A stretch of 64,000 bases of DNA from Pseudomonas fluorescens. GTDB lineage: Bacteria > Pseudomonadota > Gammaproteobacteria > Pseudomonadales > Pseudomonadaceae. Of the stretch, positions 40,461 through 49,279 are shown piece after piece. Made by a program: the position numbers and the translations under genes. The notes beneath the pieces were generated by a model, which was given only the letters and a program-made list of their open reading frames with translations, was not told where the DNA came from and ran no database searches. The DNA is taken from positions 1 to 64,000 of the forward strand of contig NZ_CABVHQ010000016.1 of assembly GCF_902497895.1 (NCBI RefSeq), read 5' to 3'. The stretch's first letter is position 1. The number at the start of each line of letters is the position of its first letter.

Positions 40461-40707
40461 CGGGTGTCGCCACGGGTCAGAAGATTTGCATTCAGGCCGT
40501 CGGCGCTTCAAATCCGTGGACTGTATTGGCTGACGCCGACCAGCTTCCTGGTGCTCGAATCACGCGGTGCCTCCCTTTGAAGGACGCGCCGTTTCTTATG
40601 CCCGGGATTCGGCCATCGGAGAAGCTGTCTCGGGCCACTTGTATCAACGTATTGCGGAGGCGCACCAGATCCCGATTCTGCTGTCAGATGTTTCGACAGC
40701 CGGCTAA
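40457..40707 (+). pseudogene. Frameshifted remnant of an unidentified gene
   Basis: From a GTG at 40457 one frame reads TGVATGQKICIQAVGASNPW, TVLADADQLPGARIT. Near 40560 good coding character moves to another frame: HAVPPFEGRAVSYARDSAIG, EAVSGHLYQRIAEAHQIPIL, LSDVSTAG then TAA at 40705. A one-base loss near 40560 would join them. Both parts look like real protein, but the ancestral family is not recognised. Confidence 0.5.
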
Positions 40708-40768
40708 TTGTTGACTGTCGCCGCCCAGCGTCGCTGGTGTGTGCTCATTCGCGGTCCAGGAGGCCGCC

Positions 40769-41209
40769 ATGTATCGACGACTTCTTCTGATTGTTGTACT
40801 GGGTTTGTCTCTTTCGGCGTGTGCGCCCTACGATGGAGGATCGAGCTACTACCGTTCTGATGTCTATACCTCGCCGTCTCCGTATTACAATGGTGGCGGG
40901 TCTTACTACCAGGACCGGAGCCGCTATTATGCTCCGCCAGCGCGATACTACTCGGCGCCCCGGCATTACCAGCCTTCTCCCAGGTATTACCAGTCGTCTC
41001 CACGCCATTACCAGTCTTCACGGCACTATCAGTCTCCACGGCATTACCAGCAGGCTCCACGCTCGGTACACCGGTCTCATCCGAACCGAGGCTGGGATTC
41101 CCATCACCGCCAGAGCGACAACCGCCGTGGCGATCGCCACAATCGAGGTGAGCGCAACGGACGCGGCGATCATGGCGACAGAAGTAACAGGGGAAGCCAT
41201 AACCGCTAA
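40769..41209 (+). CDS. Tyr/His/Arg-rich lipoprotein
   Basis: A 146-aa protein starting MYRRLLLIVVLGLSLSACAP: a lipoprotein signal with lipobox LSAC (Cys18). The mature part is low complexity: repeats of RHYQSS/PRYYQSS with Tyr-Tyr pairs, then an Arg/Asn/Gly/Asp-rich tail (RRGDRHNRGERNGRGD). GGAGG precedes the ATG. Such proteins are seen in Pseudomonas envelopes with unknown function. A terminator follows. Confidence 0.75.
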   Translation: MYRRLLLIVVLGLSLSACAPYDGGSSYYRSDVYTSPSPYYNGGGSYYQDRSRYYAPPARYYSAPRHYQPSPRYYQSSPRHYQSSRHYQSPRHYQQAPRSVHRSHPNRGWDSHHRQSDNRRGDRHNRGERNGRGDHGDRSNRGSHNR

Positions 41210-41276
41210 GCCTTCCAACGAAAAGCGGCGCATCACGCGCCGCTTTTTTATGCCCGCAAGTTTAATAGTCGGATAA
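41196..41276. repeat. Terminator-containing repeat, copy 1
   Basis: About 80 bases matching 42465-42538: GCCATAACCGCTAAGCC, a shared terminator hairpin, then TAGTCGGAxAAA. On the minus strand it still reads LSDY-stop, the end of the hydrolase gene at 42524. The pair brackets the mscS gene. Confidence 0.8.
41221..41249. terminator. Bidirectional terminator after lipoprotein gene
   Basis: AAAAGCGGCGC-ATCAC-GCGCCGCTTTTTT, a GC-rich hairpin with A and T tracts. Confidence 0.9.
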
Positions 41277-41565
41277 AAGCTATTGCGCACAAGGTTTTTT
41301 CAATAGTAGGAAATCGCTAGAGAATGGTGGGCGGCTGTTACCAAAAACGAGAGGATTGTGTTGTATTTATTGATGAAATTGCACTGATATCATCGTGCGA
41401 GTCCGCATTATCTATCAAGAATATGTTCAACGGATAAGGCATGTGACCTGTAAAATATGACAGTAGACAAGCAGTCATTTTTCCGTGAATCTGCATGCGA
41501 GGATGGTGTGAAAGTAGTGGGTCGAACGAAAGTCGAGTGCATGTAATGAGTGTGGAGCAGCCGCC
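41277..41565. other. AT-rich leader before mscS gene
   Basis: About 290 bases with no gene. It is AT-richer than the surroundings and likely contains the channel gene's promoter. No known operator seen. Confidence 0.5.
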
Positions 41566-42471
41566 ATGGATGAGATCAGTAATGTAGCGAATGCCAGTGT
41601 CGATAAAATGGGCGCTTTTGCCAACATGGTGGTCGAATACGGATATGCTTTTGGTCTCAAGATTATTTCCGCCGTCGTGTTCTGGATTGTGGGGCGGTGG
41701 ATAATAAATTTAGTGGTCGAGTTTGTGCGCCAGTCCATGACGCGGCAGAAACTGGACCCTACGGTCCTGCGCTATGTCGGGTCTTTTGTGACCGTGACTT
41801 TGAATATTATTTTAGTCATTGCCATTCTGGGTTATTGCGGCATTGAAACCACCAGCTTTGCGGCGATACTGGCGGCAGTTGGCTTGGCTATCGGGATGGC
41901 GTGGTCGGGTTTGCTGGCGAATCTGGCGGCTGGCGGCTTCATTATTGTGCTGCGCCCGTTCAAGGTGGGAGACGAGATCAGTGCGGGCGGCGTCATTGGT
42001 ACGGTAGCTGAGATCGGACTTTTCGCGACCACCATTATTACGGCAGATAATGTCGTGACGTTGGTCGGCAATAATAAAGTTTTTTCCGACAACATTCAGA
42101 ATTTTTCCAGCAATTCTTTTCGTCGCGTTGAATTGAACGTTGCGCTGCCTATCGAGCAGGATGATCAACTTGTTATTGCTTTGCTCAGGCGACGGTTAAG
42201 TGCAGTGCCTGATGTGTTGGTTGAACCGGGTATTGATATCAGGGTCTCCGAGATTACCGCAGATATATTAATGTTGGTGGTACGCTCATATTGTCATAAT
42301 GACCATTATTGGTCGGTTTATTTTGCCGCGAACGAAGTTATTCGGGATGTGCTGAAAAATAGGGCTGGCGGCGAGCCTCTGATTGAAGGAAAGTTGAGTG
42401 ACGGGGTGGTTATTGCGGATGCTGCAACTAATAGGGACGGCCGCGAACTGAGGTCAGACAGGACGCCATAA
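41566..42471 (+). CDS. MscS-family small-conductance mechanosensitive channel
   Basis: A 301-aa channel protein that releases solutes on hypo-osmotic shock. Three membrane helices (AFGLKIISAVVFWIVGRWII, YVGSFVTVTLNIILVIAILG and the pore helix AAVGLAIGMAWSGLLANLAA), then the gate-adjacent FIIVLRPFKVGDEIS and the beta domain with VTLVGNNKVFSDNIQNFSS match MscS. GGAG precedes the ATG. Codons are AT-richer than in neighbours, and an 80-base repeat brackets the gene, suggesting late insertion. Confidence 0.9.
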   Translation: MDEISNVANASVDKMGAFANMVVEYGYAFGLKIISAVVFWIVGRWIINLVVEFVRQSMTRQKLDPTVLRYVGSFVTVTLNIILVIAILGYCGIETTSFAAILAAVGLAIGMAWSGLLANLAAGGFIIVLRPFKVGDEISAGGVIGTVAEIGLFATTIITADNVVTLVGNNKVFSDNIQNFSSNSFRRVELNVALPIEQDDQLVIALLRRRLSAVPDVLVEPGIDIRVSEITADILMLVVRSYCHNDHYWSVYFAANEVIRDVLKNRAGGEPLIEGKLSDGVVIADAATNRDGRELRSDRTP

Positions 42472-42538
42472 CCGCTAAGCCTACCCATGAAAAAGCGGCG
42501 CATCACGCGCCGCTTTTTCATGTTCAGTAGTCGGACAA
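42465..42538. repeat. Terminator-containing repeat, copy 2
   Basis: Matches 41196-41276 apart from about ten differences and a short gap. It spans the mscS stop, a terminator and the last codons of the hydrolase gene on the other strand. Confidence 0.8.
42490..42518. terminator. Bidirectional terminator between mscS and hydrolase gene
   Basis: Same hairpin as 41221-41249, serving convergent genes. Confidence 0.9.
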
Positions 42539-43636
42539 ATCTGCCAGCGGATGCCGGCCTTCCCACACCTTGTGGAAATGCGCCTCGATCACCGCATCCG
42601 GGATCGTATTGATATCCGGCCAATGCCAATGGGGCTTCTGATCCTTGTCGATCAGTCGGGCGCGCACCCCTTCGCTGAACTCCGGATGGCGGCAGCAATT
42701 CAGGCTCATGGTGTATTCCATCTGAAATACTTCGGCCAGGGACAAATGTCGGGCGCGGATAATTTGCTCCCAGACCAGATGCGCGGTCAGCGGGCAACCC
42801 CCGATCAGAGTCTTGGCCGCCCGGCTGAACAGCAGGTCGTTGTGATCGCGCAGCAGGCTGATGGCGCGCCAGGCGCAGCGCACATCACTGACATCCAGCA
42901 GCTCGTCGATCTGCGGGCGCCGCGGCAACCATTGCGGCTCGGGCAGCTGCCCGATGGCCTCCTGCTGCAGCGCCTTGAGCAGGCTGTTGAGTTGCATGGC
43001 GGTCTGTTCCTGCCAGTTCAATTGCAGCAGGCCTTCGATCAGTTCTTCCTGCTGTTCATCCAGCAGAAAACGGTCGGCCAGATCCAGATCGATCGCATCC
43101 CGACCATTCATATGGGCCCCGGTCAGACCGAGGAACAATCCGAGCTTGCCCGGCAGACGCGAAAGGAACCAACTGGCGCCAACATCCGGGTACAGGCCTA
43201 TGCTGATTTCTGGCATGGCCAGGCGGCTGCTCGGCGTGACAATGCGGATACTGGCACCCTGCAACAAGCCCATGCCGCCGCCAAGCACGTAGCCATGCCC
43301 CCAGCAGATCAATGGTTTGGGATAGGTGTGCAGGCTGTAGTCGAGGCGGTATTCCGCCGCAAAAAAATGTCCGGCCAAGGGTGGGACTTCACCGGGATGA
43401 GCACGGCAGGCTTCAACCAGGCTGCGGACCTCGCCGCCTGCGCAAAACGCTTTGGCGCCATTGCCGCGTAACAGTACGCAAACGATCTCCGGGTCTTTTG
43501 CCCAGGCGTTCAGACGCTCGCTCAAGACATGGATCATCGGCAAGGAAAGGGCGTTCAGGGACTTTTCGGCATCCAGGCTGGCGATGCCGATTCGCGCGCC
43601 GTCGGTACCGGTCAGTTCTTCGAAGTGCAGATTCAT
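42524..43636 (-). CDS. Enoyl-CoA hydratase family, 3-hydroxyisobutyryl-CoA hydrolase type
   Basis: A 370-aa crotonase-fold protein. Family marks: NALSLPMIHVLSERLNAW, KAFCAGGEVRSLVE (oxyanion hole), ICWGHGYVLGGGMGLLQGAS, RLAMPEISIGLYPDVGASWF with the catalytic Glu/Asp pair, and a long C-terminal helical part (SLAEVFQMEYTMSLNC) found in 3-hydroxyisobutyryl-CoA hydrolases of valine catabolism. Length favours the hydrolase over simple hydratases (about 260 aa). It stands alone, convergent to mscS. Confidence 0.82.
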   Translation of the reverse strand: MNLHFEELTGTDGARIGIASLDAEKSLNALSLPMIHVLSERLNAWAKDPEIVCVLLRGNGAKAFCAGGEVRSLVEACRAHPGEVPPLAGHFFAAEYRLDYSLHTYPKPLICWGHGYVLGGGMGLLQGASIRIVTPSSRLAMPEISIGLYPDVGASWFLSRLPGKLGLFLGLTGAHMNGRDAIDLDLADRFLLDEQQEELIEGLLQLNWQEQTAMQLNSLLKALQQEAIGQLPEPQWLPRRPQIDELLDVSDVRCAWRAISLLRDHNDLLFSRAAKTLIGGCPLTAHLVWEQIIRARHLSLAEVFQMEYTMSLNCCRHPEFSEGVRARLIDKDQKPHWHWPDINTIPDAVIEAHFHKVWEGRHPLADLSDY

Positions 43637-43766
43637 CGTGACCTCGATTTGGAATTTAAGCGTTCAGTATGATCGCAATGTGGGAAAGTGCCGGTTCTGC
43701 GTCAGATCAATTGACAAGCGTGGCGGGCTTTCTTAGGGTGCGCCCATTGTTTTTTTGGACCTTGTA

Positions 43767-44459
43767 ATGACTTCCGACGACCGTATCAAACTCGAACCGA
43801 GCTGGAAGGAGGCCTTGCGCGGCGAATTCGACCAGCCTTACATGGCAGAGTTGCGCACTTTTCTGCAACAGGAGCGCGCTGCGGGTAAGGAGATCTATCC
43901 GCCGGGACCGATGATTTTCAACGCGCTCAACTCCACGCCGCTGGACAAGGTCAAGGTGGTCATTCTCGGCCAGGATCCGTACCACGGCCCGGGTCAGGCC
44001 CACGGGTTGTGCTTCTCGGTGCAGCCGGGCGTGCCGGCGCCACCGTCGCTGGTGAACATCTATAAAGAGTTGAAACGCGACCTGAACATCGACATCCCCG
44101 CCCATGGTTGCCTGCAAAGCTGGGCCGACCAGGGCGTGCTGATGATCAACACCACCATGACGGTGGAGCGGGCCAATGCCAACGCCCACGCGGGCAAGGG
44201 CTGGCAGCACTTTACCAATCGGGTGATCGAGATCGTCAGCGAACGCCAGCCGCACCTGGTATTTCTGCTGTGGGGCGCCCACGCACAGAGCAAGCAGAAA
44301 CTGATCGACGCGACCAAGCACCTGGTACTGACCTCGGTGCATCCGTCGCCGCTGTCCGCTTATCGCGGTTTCCTCGGCTGCGGGCACTTCAGCCGGGCCA
44401 ACAAGTTTCTCGAGCAGAACGGCGAGACGCCGATCGAGTGGCGATTGCCGCCGGTTTGA
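43767..44459 (+). CDS. ung: Uracil-DNA glycosylase
   Basis: A 230-aa family 1 UDG that removes uracil from DNA. Water-activating loop [14 protein letters not shown] has catalytic Asp70. The [23 protein letters not shown] and [18 protein letters not shown] segments (His192) complete the active site. The start at 43767 (MTSDDRIKL) is preferred to an ATG four codons before. REPIN sequence follows. Confidence 0.97.
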   Translation: MTSDDRIKLEPSWKEALRGEFDQPYMAELRTFLQQERAAGKEIYPPGPMIFNALNSTPLDKVKVVILGQDPYHGPGQAHGLCFSVQPGVPAPPSLVNIYKELKRDLNIDIPAHGCLQSWADQGVLMINTTMTVERANANAHAGKGWQHFTNRVIEIVSERQPHLVFLLWGAHAQSKQKLIDATKHLVLTSVHPSPLSAYRGFLGCGHFSRANKFLEQNGETPIEWRLPPV

Positions 44460-44494
44460 TGTAAGCGCAATACCCCTGTGGCAACACAAACCCT

Positions 44495-44625
44495 GTGGCG
44501 AGGGGGCTTGCCCCCGCTCGGCTGCGCAGCAGTCGTAAAATCGGTGAATGCGGTGTGCCTGATACAACGCCTTTGCAGGTTTTTGGGCCGCTGCGCGCCC
44601 CAGCGGGGGCAAGCCCCCTCGCCAC
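44495..44625. repeat. REPIN (paired inverted REP elements)
   Basis: GTGGCGAGGGGGCTTGCCCC at 44495 and its reverse complement ending at 44625 flank a ~55-base spacer. Homologous to 62951-63096. It lies between the ung gene and the convergent AbrB-like gene. Confidence 0.88.
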
Positions 44626-44636
44626 AGGAGTTTGCC

Positions 44637-45674
44637 TCAGACTTTCTCCGGCGATCTGTCCCAGTACCGAAACAACGGCTCCGCCAGAAACAGCACAAAC
44701 AACAACCGCATCACCTGCATCGCCGTCACCAGCGGCACCGACAGTTGCAGGGTTTCGGCGGTCAGGCTCATTTCGGCGATGCCGCCGGGCATCATGCCCA
44801 GGGTCAACGAGCGTAGATCCAGCTGAGTCAGGGCACTCAGGCCGAGTGCCGCGAGGGTAGCGATCAGCATGGTCAATACCGTGCCGATCAAGGTCCGGCC
44901 CATGAACGATGGTGCGCGGCGGAAAAATTCCCGATTGAAGTGACAACCCAGCCCGCTGCCGATCAGCCATTGGCCGATCTGGCTGCCACCATTGGGCAAC
45001 CCGACATGCAAATCCCAGCCGACGCTCACCGCCGCACTCACCAGCAGCGGCCCGAATAGCCAGGGATTGGGTTGCCGAAGACGTTCCCAGAGCCAGGCAG
45101 CCAGGGCACCCGCAGGGAGTAGCATAGCCAGCCACCACCAGTCGACGGCTGCCGGATGCAAAGCCGGCGCACCGTCGCCCAGCAAGTACTTGAAGGCTGC
45201 TGGTACACAGAGCACTACCACCAGCACCCGCAAGCTCTGCCCCGCAGCAACCCGGCTGAGCACCGCGCCATTGCGTGCGCCGAGGTTGACCATCTCCCCC
45301 GATCCGCCGGGCATGCTGGAAAAGAACGCGGTGGCGCGATCCTCCCCGGTACGCCGCAGCAACCAGACCCCGACTACAGCGGACAGGCTGGTGACTAACG
45401 CACCGAAGAAGATCAGGCCGAAGTGGCTCATGACCTGTTCGATCACCACTGGGGTGAAGTGCAGGCCGATGCCGATGCCGACGATCCACTGGCCGCATTT
45501 ACGCCCACCAGGGATTTCCGCCAGTTGCCAGGGCGTCAGGCAGCGCACCAGGATGATCGCCAGCAACGAGCCGACCATCCAGGGCAGCGGCCAGTCGATC
45601 TGGCTGGCGAGGTAACCACCCAGCAGACCGACCAGCGGAGTTCCCCACCAGTTTTTAAAGGAGATCTCAAGCAT
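44637..45674 (-). CDS. AbrB-family membrane permease
   Basis: A 345-aa integral membrane protein with about ten helices. Two internally similar halves each carry the AbrB signature: SSMPGGSGEMVNLGARNGAV in the first and TLGMMPGGIAEMSLTAETLQ in the second. The start at 45674 (MLEISFKNWWG) overlaps the tctA stop. It belongs to the tct operon. Substrate unknown; a link to tricarboxylates is suggested only by position. Confidence 0.85.
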   Translation of the reverse strand: MLEISFKNWWGTPLVGLLGGYLASQIDWPLPWMVGSLLAIILVRCLTPWQLAEIPGGRKCGQWIVGIGIGLHFTPVVIEQVMSHFGLIFFGALVTSLSAVVGVWLLRRTGEDRATAFFSSMPGGSGEMVNLGARNGAVLSRVAAGQSLRVLVVVLCVPAAFKYLLGDGAPALHPAAVDWWWLAMLLPAGALAAWLWERLRQPNPWLFGPLLVSAAVSVGWDLHVGLPNGGSQIGQWLIGSGLGCHFNREFFRRAPSFMGRTLIGTVLTMLIATLAALGLSALTQLDLRSLTLGMMPGGIAEMSLTAETLQLSVPLVTAMQVMRLLFVLFLAEPLFRYWDRSPEKV

Positions 45675-47181
45675 TGGCCAAGGCACGACGCTGCGCGGAA
45701 CGCTTGCGCCAGATCCGCAGGATTGGCATCAGCAGCATGATTGCGGTCAGCACCCAGACGCCGAAAGTGATCGGACTCGACCAGAGGATCTCCAGCGCGC
45801 CATTGGAAATCGACAGCGCCCGACGCAGGTTCTGCTCCATCAGACCGCCGAGGATAAAGCCCAGCAGGACTGGCGACAGCGGGAAGTCGAGCTTGCGCAG
45901 GATGTAGCCGAAGATGCCGATGCCGATCATCAGGAACAGATCGAAAGTGGTGGCATGCACCGCGTAGACACCGATCCCGGTGATGATGGCGATCACCGGC
46001 ACCAGTGCCCAGTTCGGCACGGCGAGGATGCGGGTGAAAATGCGGATCATCGGAATGTTGAGGATCACCAGCATGACGTTGGCGACGAACAACGAAGCGA
46101 TCAGACCCCAGACAATGTCCGGTTGCTGTTGGAACAGCAGCGGGCCCGGGGTGATGTTGTACAGCGACAGCGCGCCGATCATCACAGCAGTGGTGCCGGA
46201 GCCTGGAACGCCGAGGGTCAGCATGGGCACCAATGCGCCGCAGGCAGCACCGCCGATGGCGGTTTCAGGTGCCGCGAGGCCACGCTTGTCGCCCTGGCCG
46301 AACTTGCCGCTGGCGCCGGCGATACGTTTCTCGGTCATGTAGGCCACGGCACTGGCCAGGGTCGCACCGGCACCCGGCAACACGCCCATGATGAAACCCA
46401 GCAAGCCGCAACGGATATTCACCGTGAATACCGACGCTGCTTCCTTGAAGTTGAACATCATCCGCCCGGTGGCTTTCACCGCTTCCTGGCCGCGATGGGT
46501 TTTTTCCAGCAGCAGAAGAATTTCGCTGATGGAGAACAGGCCCAGTACCAGCACCACGAACTGAATGCCGTCGGTGAGATGGATGTTGTCCCCGGTGAAA
46601 CGGTACACACCGCTGTTGGCATCGATCCCTACGCTCGACAGAAACAGGCCGATCAGCGCCGCAATAAACGTCTTCAGCGGACGATCACCGGCCATGCCGC
46701 CAAGGCAGACAATGGCGAAAACCATCAGCACGAAGTATTCCGCCGGGCCGAAGGCGATCGCCCATTTCGCCAGTATCGGCGCGAACAACACCATGCCGCA
46801 GGTGGCAATAAAGGCGCCGATGAACGAGCTCCAGGCCGACAGCGACAGAGCAACGCCGGCAAGACCCTGGCGAGCCATTGGATAGCCGTCCAGAGTGGTC
46901 ATCACGGTGGAGGCTTCGCCCGGGATGTTCAGCAGAATCGAGCTGATGCGGCCGCCGTATTCGCAGCCCAGATACACCGCCGCCAACAGAATCAGCGCCG
47001 ACTCCGGCGGCAGACCGAGAGCGAAGGCAATCGGGATCAATAGTGCCACGCCGTTGATCGGACCCAAGCCCGGCAGCAGGCCTACCACGGTGCCGATCAA
47101 GGTGCCGCACAGCGCCGTTACCAGGTTGTAAGGTGTCAATGCAACGCCGAAGCCCTGGCCGAGATAATTCAGGGTATCCAT
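45667..47181 (-). CDS. tctA: Tripartite tricarboxylate transporter, large permease
   Basis: A 504-aa membrane protein of the TctA family: starts MDTLNYLGQGFGVALTPYNL; has GTVVGLLPGLGPINGVALLI, YGGRISSILLNIPGEASTVM, GVLPGAGATLASAVAYM and LGVPGSGTTAVMIGALSLYN. About 11-12 membrane segments. With TctB and periplasmic TctC it takes up citrate or other tricarboxylates using the ion gradient. One base separates it from tctB. Confidence 0.95.
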   Translation of the reverse strand: MDTLNYLGQGFGVALTPYNLVTALCGTLIGTVVGLLPGLGPINGVALLIPIAFALGLPPESALILLAAVYLGCEYGGRISSILLNIPGEASTVMTTLDGYPMARQGLAGVALSLSAWSSFIGAFIATCGMVLFAPILAKWAIAFGPAEYFVLMVFAIVCLGGMAGDRPLKTFIAALIGLFLSSVGIDANSGVYRFTGDNIHLTDGIQFVVLVLGLFSISEILLLLEKTHRGQEAVKATGRMMFNFKEAASVFTVNIRCGLLGFIMGVLPGAGATLASAVAYMTEKRIAGASGKFGQGDKRGLAAPETAIGGAACGALVPMLTLGVPGSGTTAVMIGALSLYNITPGPLLFQQQPDIVWGLIASLFVANVMLVILNIPMIRIFTRILAVPNWALVPVIAIITGIGVYAVHATTFDLFLMIGIGIFGYILRKLDFPLSPVLLGFILGGLMEQNLRRALSISNGALEILWSSPITFGVWVLTAIMLLMPILRIWRKRSAQRRALANA

Positions 47182-47182
47182 A

Positions 47183-47641
47183 TCAATTCTCCAGAACGTC
47201 GAGCAGGCCCAAAGGCAGTGGAACGTCCATTACCCGGTCGAACAGCAGATACAGACCGATACTCATCAGACTGATGATCACCACGCTGGGCAACCAGCGA
47301 CCGCCATACAGACGCGCCATCGGAATGCCGATCAGGATGCTGGAAACAATGAACCCGAGGGGTTCGAAGGTTCCGGCGAACACCAGCAACAGCACCACAC
47401 AGATGCCGATCTTGATCAGAGTTTCGCGGTCCAGTTGCGGATCGTCTTCGCTGTGCACAATGGGGGCCGGGCGAAAGATCATGTAAAGCAGACCCATCCC
47501 CATCAGGCCGAGCATCAGCAGGGGAAAGGCCCGGGGCCCGACCGGTTCGTAGGAAAAGGCGGCCTGGTACGGCCATGCCATCAGTGCCAGGCCAATACAG
47601 ACCAATAGCAGCACCGAAGCGAAAATGCGTTGTAAGAGCAT
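47183..47641 (-). CDS. tctB: Tripartite tricarboxylate transporter, small permease
   Basis: A 152-aa membrane protein with four segments (IFASVLLLVCIGLALMAW, PLLMLGLMGMGLLYMIF, IGICVVLLLVFAGTFEPLGF, SVVIISLMSIGLYLLFDRVM), as in TctB. The start at 47641 follows CAGGAG; an ATG six codons before is less likely. Confidence 0.92.
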   Translation of the reverse strand: MLLQRIFASVLLLVCIGLALMAWPYQAAFSYEPVGPRAFPLLMLGLMGMGLLYMIFRPAPIVHSEDDPQLDRETLIKIGICVVLLLVFAGTFEPLGFIVSSILIGIPMARLYGGRWLPSVVIISLMSIGLYLLFDRVMDVPLPLGLLDVLEN

Positions 47642-47699
47642 GGGGAACTCCTGGGTCACGCCCCTGATGAGCCGGGGCGCAACCGCTAGACAGAGGCGA

Positions 47700-48677
47700 T
47701 CACTGGATCAGGCCGAACTCTTTGGCCAGTACTTTGTAGTCGGCGACCTGTTTCTTCACGTAGGTGTCCAGCTCCGGGCCGGTCATGGCGAAGGGGAACA
47801 GTTCGCGCTGATCGCGCAGCTTGGCGAAGTCTTCCGAGGCCAGCAGTTTGTCGAAGGCGGCTTTCCACCAGGCGTAGTCTTCGCCGCTGACCTTTGGCCC
47901 GAGGTAGAAACCGCGCACCACTGGCCAGACAATGTCGTAGCCCTGTTCCTTGGCGGTCGGAATGTCTTTCATTTCCGGCTCGTCCAGACGCTTGTCGGAG
48001 AACACCGCGAGCAGGCGCATGTCACCGCTCTGGATGTGCGGCATGGAGTCGGAGATGTCGGTACTGCCGACCTGGATGTGGCCGCCGAGCAGGGCGGTGG
48101 CGATTTCACCGCCGCCTTCGAGGGCGACATAACGCAGGTCGCGCGGGTTGATCCCGGCGGCCTTGGCGATCAGTGCCGTCTGCATCCAGTCCTGGCTGCC
48201 GACGGTGCCGCCGGAGCCGATCACCACTTTGCTCGGATCTTTCTTCAGCGCCTGGACCAGATCGTCGAGGTTCTTGTAGGGCGAATCGTTTTTCACGGCG
48301 ATGGCGCCATAGCTGGTGCCGACCGCCGCCAGCCAGCGCACGGCGCTTTCATCGAAGCGGCCGAACTTGCCTTGGGCCAGGTTCAGCAACGAACCACTGG
48401 ACCAGGCCACCAGGGTACCGGCATCGGCCGGACGCTGAGCGACCACCGCGTTGTAGGCCACCGCGCCGACTCCGCCGGGCATGTAGGTCACACGCATCGG
48501 TTTGCTCAGCAGTTTTTCGTTGACCAGCGCGCTTTGCGCCAGTTTGCAGGTCAGGTCGAAACCACCGCCCGGTGAGGCCGGGGCGATGCATTCCGGGCGT
48601 TTCGGCTCGGCGAGCAATTGGCCGGCAAACAGCATGCAGCTGGCGGCTAGAGCAACTTTACGCAGTGATAAATTCAT
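47700..48677 (-). CDS. tctC: Tricarboxylate-binding periplasmic protein
   Basis: A 325-aa TctC-family (Bug-like) solute receptor. Signal peptide MNLSLRKVALAASCMLFAGQ ends near LLAEP. The mature part has IAPASPGGGFDLTCKLAQSA, the ligand loop, VIGSGGTVGSQDWMQTALIA and PVVRGFYLGPKVSGEDYAWW. GGAGA precedes the ATG at 48677. It is the first gene of the transport operon. Confidence 0.95.
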   Translation of the reverse strand: MNLSLRKVALAASCMLFAGQLLAEPKRPECIAPASPGGGFDLTCKLAQSALVNEKLLSKPMRVTYMPGGVGAVAYNAVVAQRPADAGTLVAWSSGSLLNLAQGKFGRFDESAVRWLAAVGTSYGAIAVKNDSPYKNLDDLVQALKKDPSKVVIGSGGTVGSQDWMQTALIAKAAGINPRDLRYVALEGGGEIATALLGGHIQVGSTDISDSMPHIQSGDMRLLAVFSDKRLDEPEMKDIPTAKEQGYDIVWPVVRGFYLGPKVSGEDYAWWKAAFDKLLASEDFAKLRDQRELFPFAMTGPELDTYVKKQVADYKVLAKEFGLIQ

Positions 48678-48711
48678 TGTTGTCTCCACAGAAATTATTG
48701 TTTTGGGTGTA

Positions 48712-48733
48712 GGAGCTGCCGCAGGCTGCGATC
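48712..48733. repeat. Single REP element
   Basis: GGAGCTGCCGCAGGCTGCGATC, the same half-palindrome that is paired at 59816-59908. It lies between tctC and the opdH remnant. Confidence 0.8.
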
Positions 48734-48757
48734 TTTGGCCCTTGGCGGTTGAATCAA

Positions 48758-49044
48758 TTACCAAAGGGCAACGCTATAGCTCCCCAGCAAACGCATTTCA
48801 TCCGCGTCGCGGGGCGAGTAATTGGAACGGTAGGTGGCATTGCGCAGGCGCACGGACGGGTGCCATCGCGAAAGTCGCGGTTGAAATACATGTTGCGGGT
48901 TTCCAGCGTGGCGCTACTGTCTTCGAAGACGGCGGCGTGGCTGAACGGCGAAAAGCTCGCGAGGGCGGTGGCGCTGGCAAGGGCGGTCTGGCAACGGCTG
49001 AAAAAACGAACAGGCGGGCGAGCCTGTGGCTGCGTGGACAGCAT
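48758..49044 (-). pseudogene. opdH: opdH (OprD-family tricarboxylate porin) with large internal deletion
   Basis: From ATG 49044 the frame encodes a porin-type signal (TALASATALASFSPFSHAAV) and the OprD-family N-terminus FEDSSATLETRNMYFNRDFR. Then, near 48862, another frame continues with SVRLRNATYRSNYSPRDADE and MRLLGSYSVALW-stop at 48758, the normal end of an OprD porin. About 330 internal codons are missing and the two ends are out of frame. OpdH is the tricarboxylate porin of the opdH-tctCBA operon in P. aeruginosa, so the remnant lies exactly where an intact gene is expected. Confidence 0.85.
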
Positions 49045-49279
49045 GGTGAAGTACTCCGTTATTGTTCTTATTGGCGAAAACGCTTCGAGGCGTTTTTCGG
49101 TCACTACCCTTCAAGCAGTCACGGCAGTCGAAACTGTCCGTAGCGGGACTCTAACCGGCCAACCTTTCGCTAACCTTTCAACAGACTTTCAATGTTTCCA
49201 GGCTTCACAGCGGCGGATGCGGCTGTAAACTCCGCGCCAAAGAATGGAGTCGACCTATCCCTGAACGAGGTACAAATCC
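49045..49279. promoter_or_regulatory. Divergent promoter region opdH remnant / tctD
   Basis: A 235-base gap expected to hold the TctD-controlled promoter of the transport operon and the tctDE promoter. No repeat clear enough to name as the TctD site was seen. Confidence 0.45.

Noticed and set aside
45955-47043. 362-codon ORF antisense to tctA
   Set aside because: His/Gln/Gly-rich translation typical of the reverse strand of a membrane protein gene.
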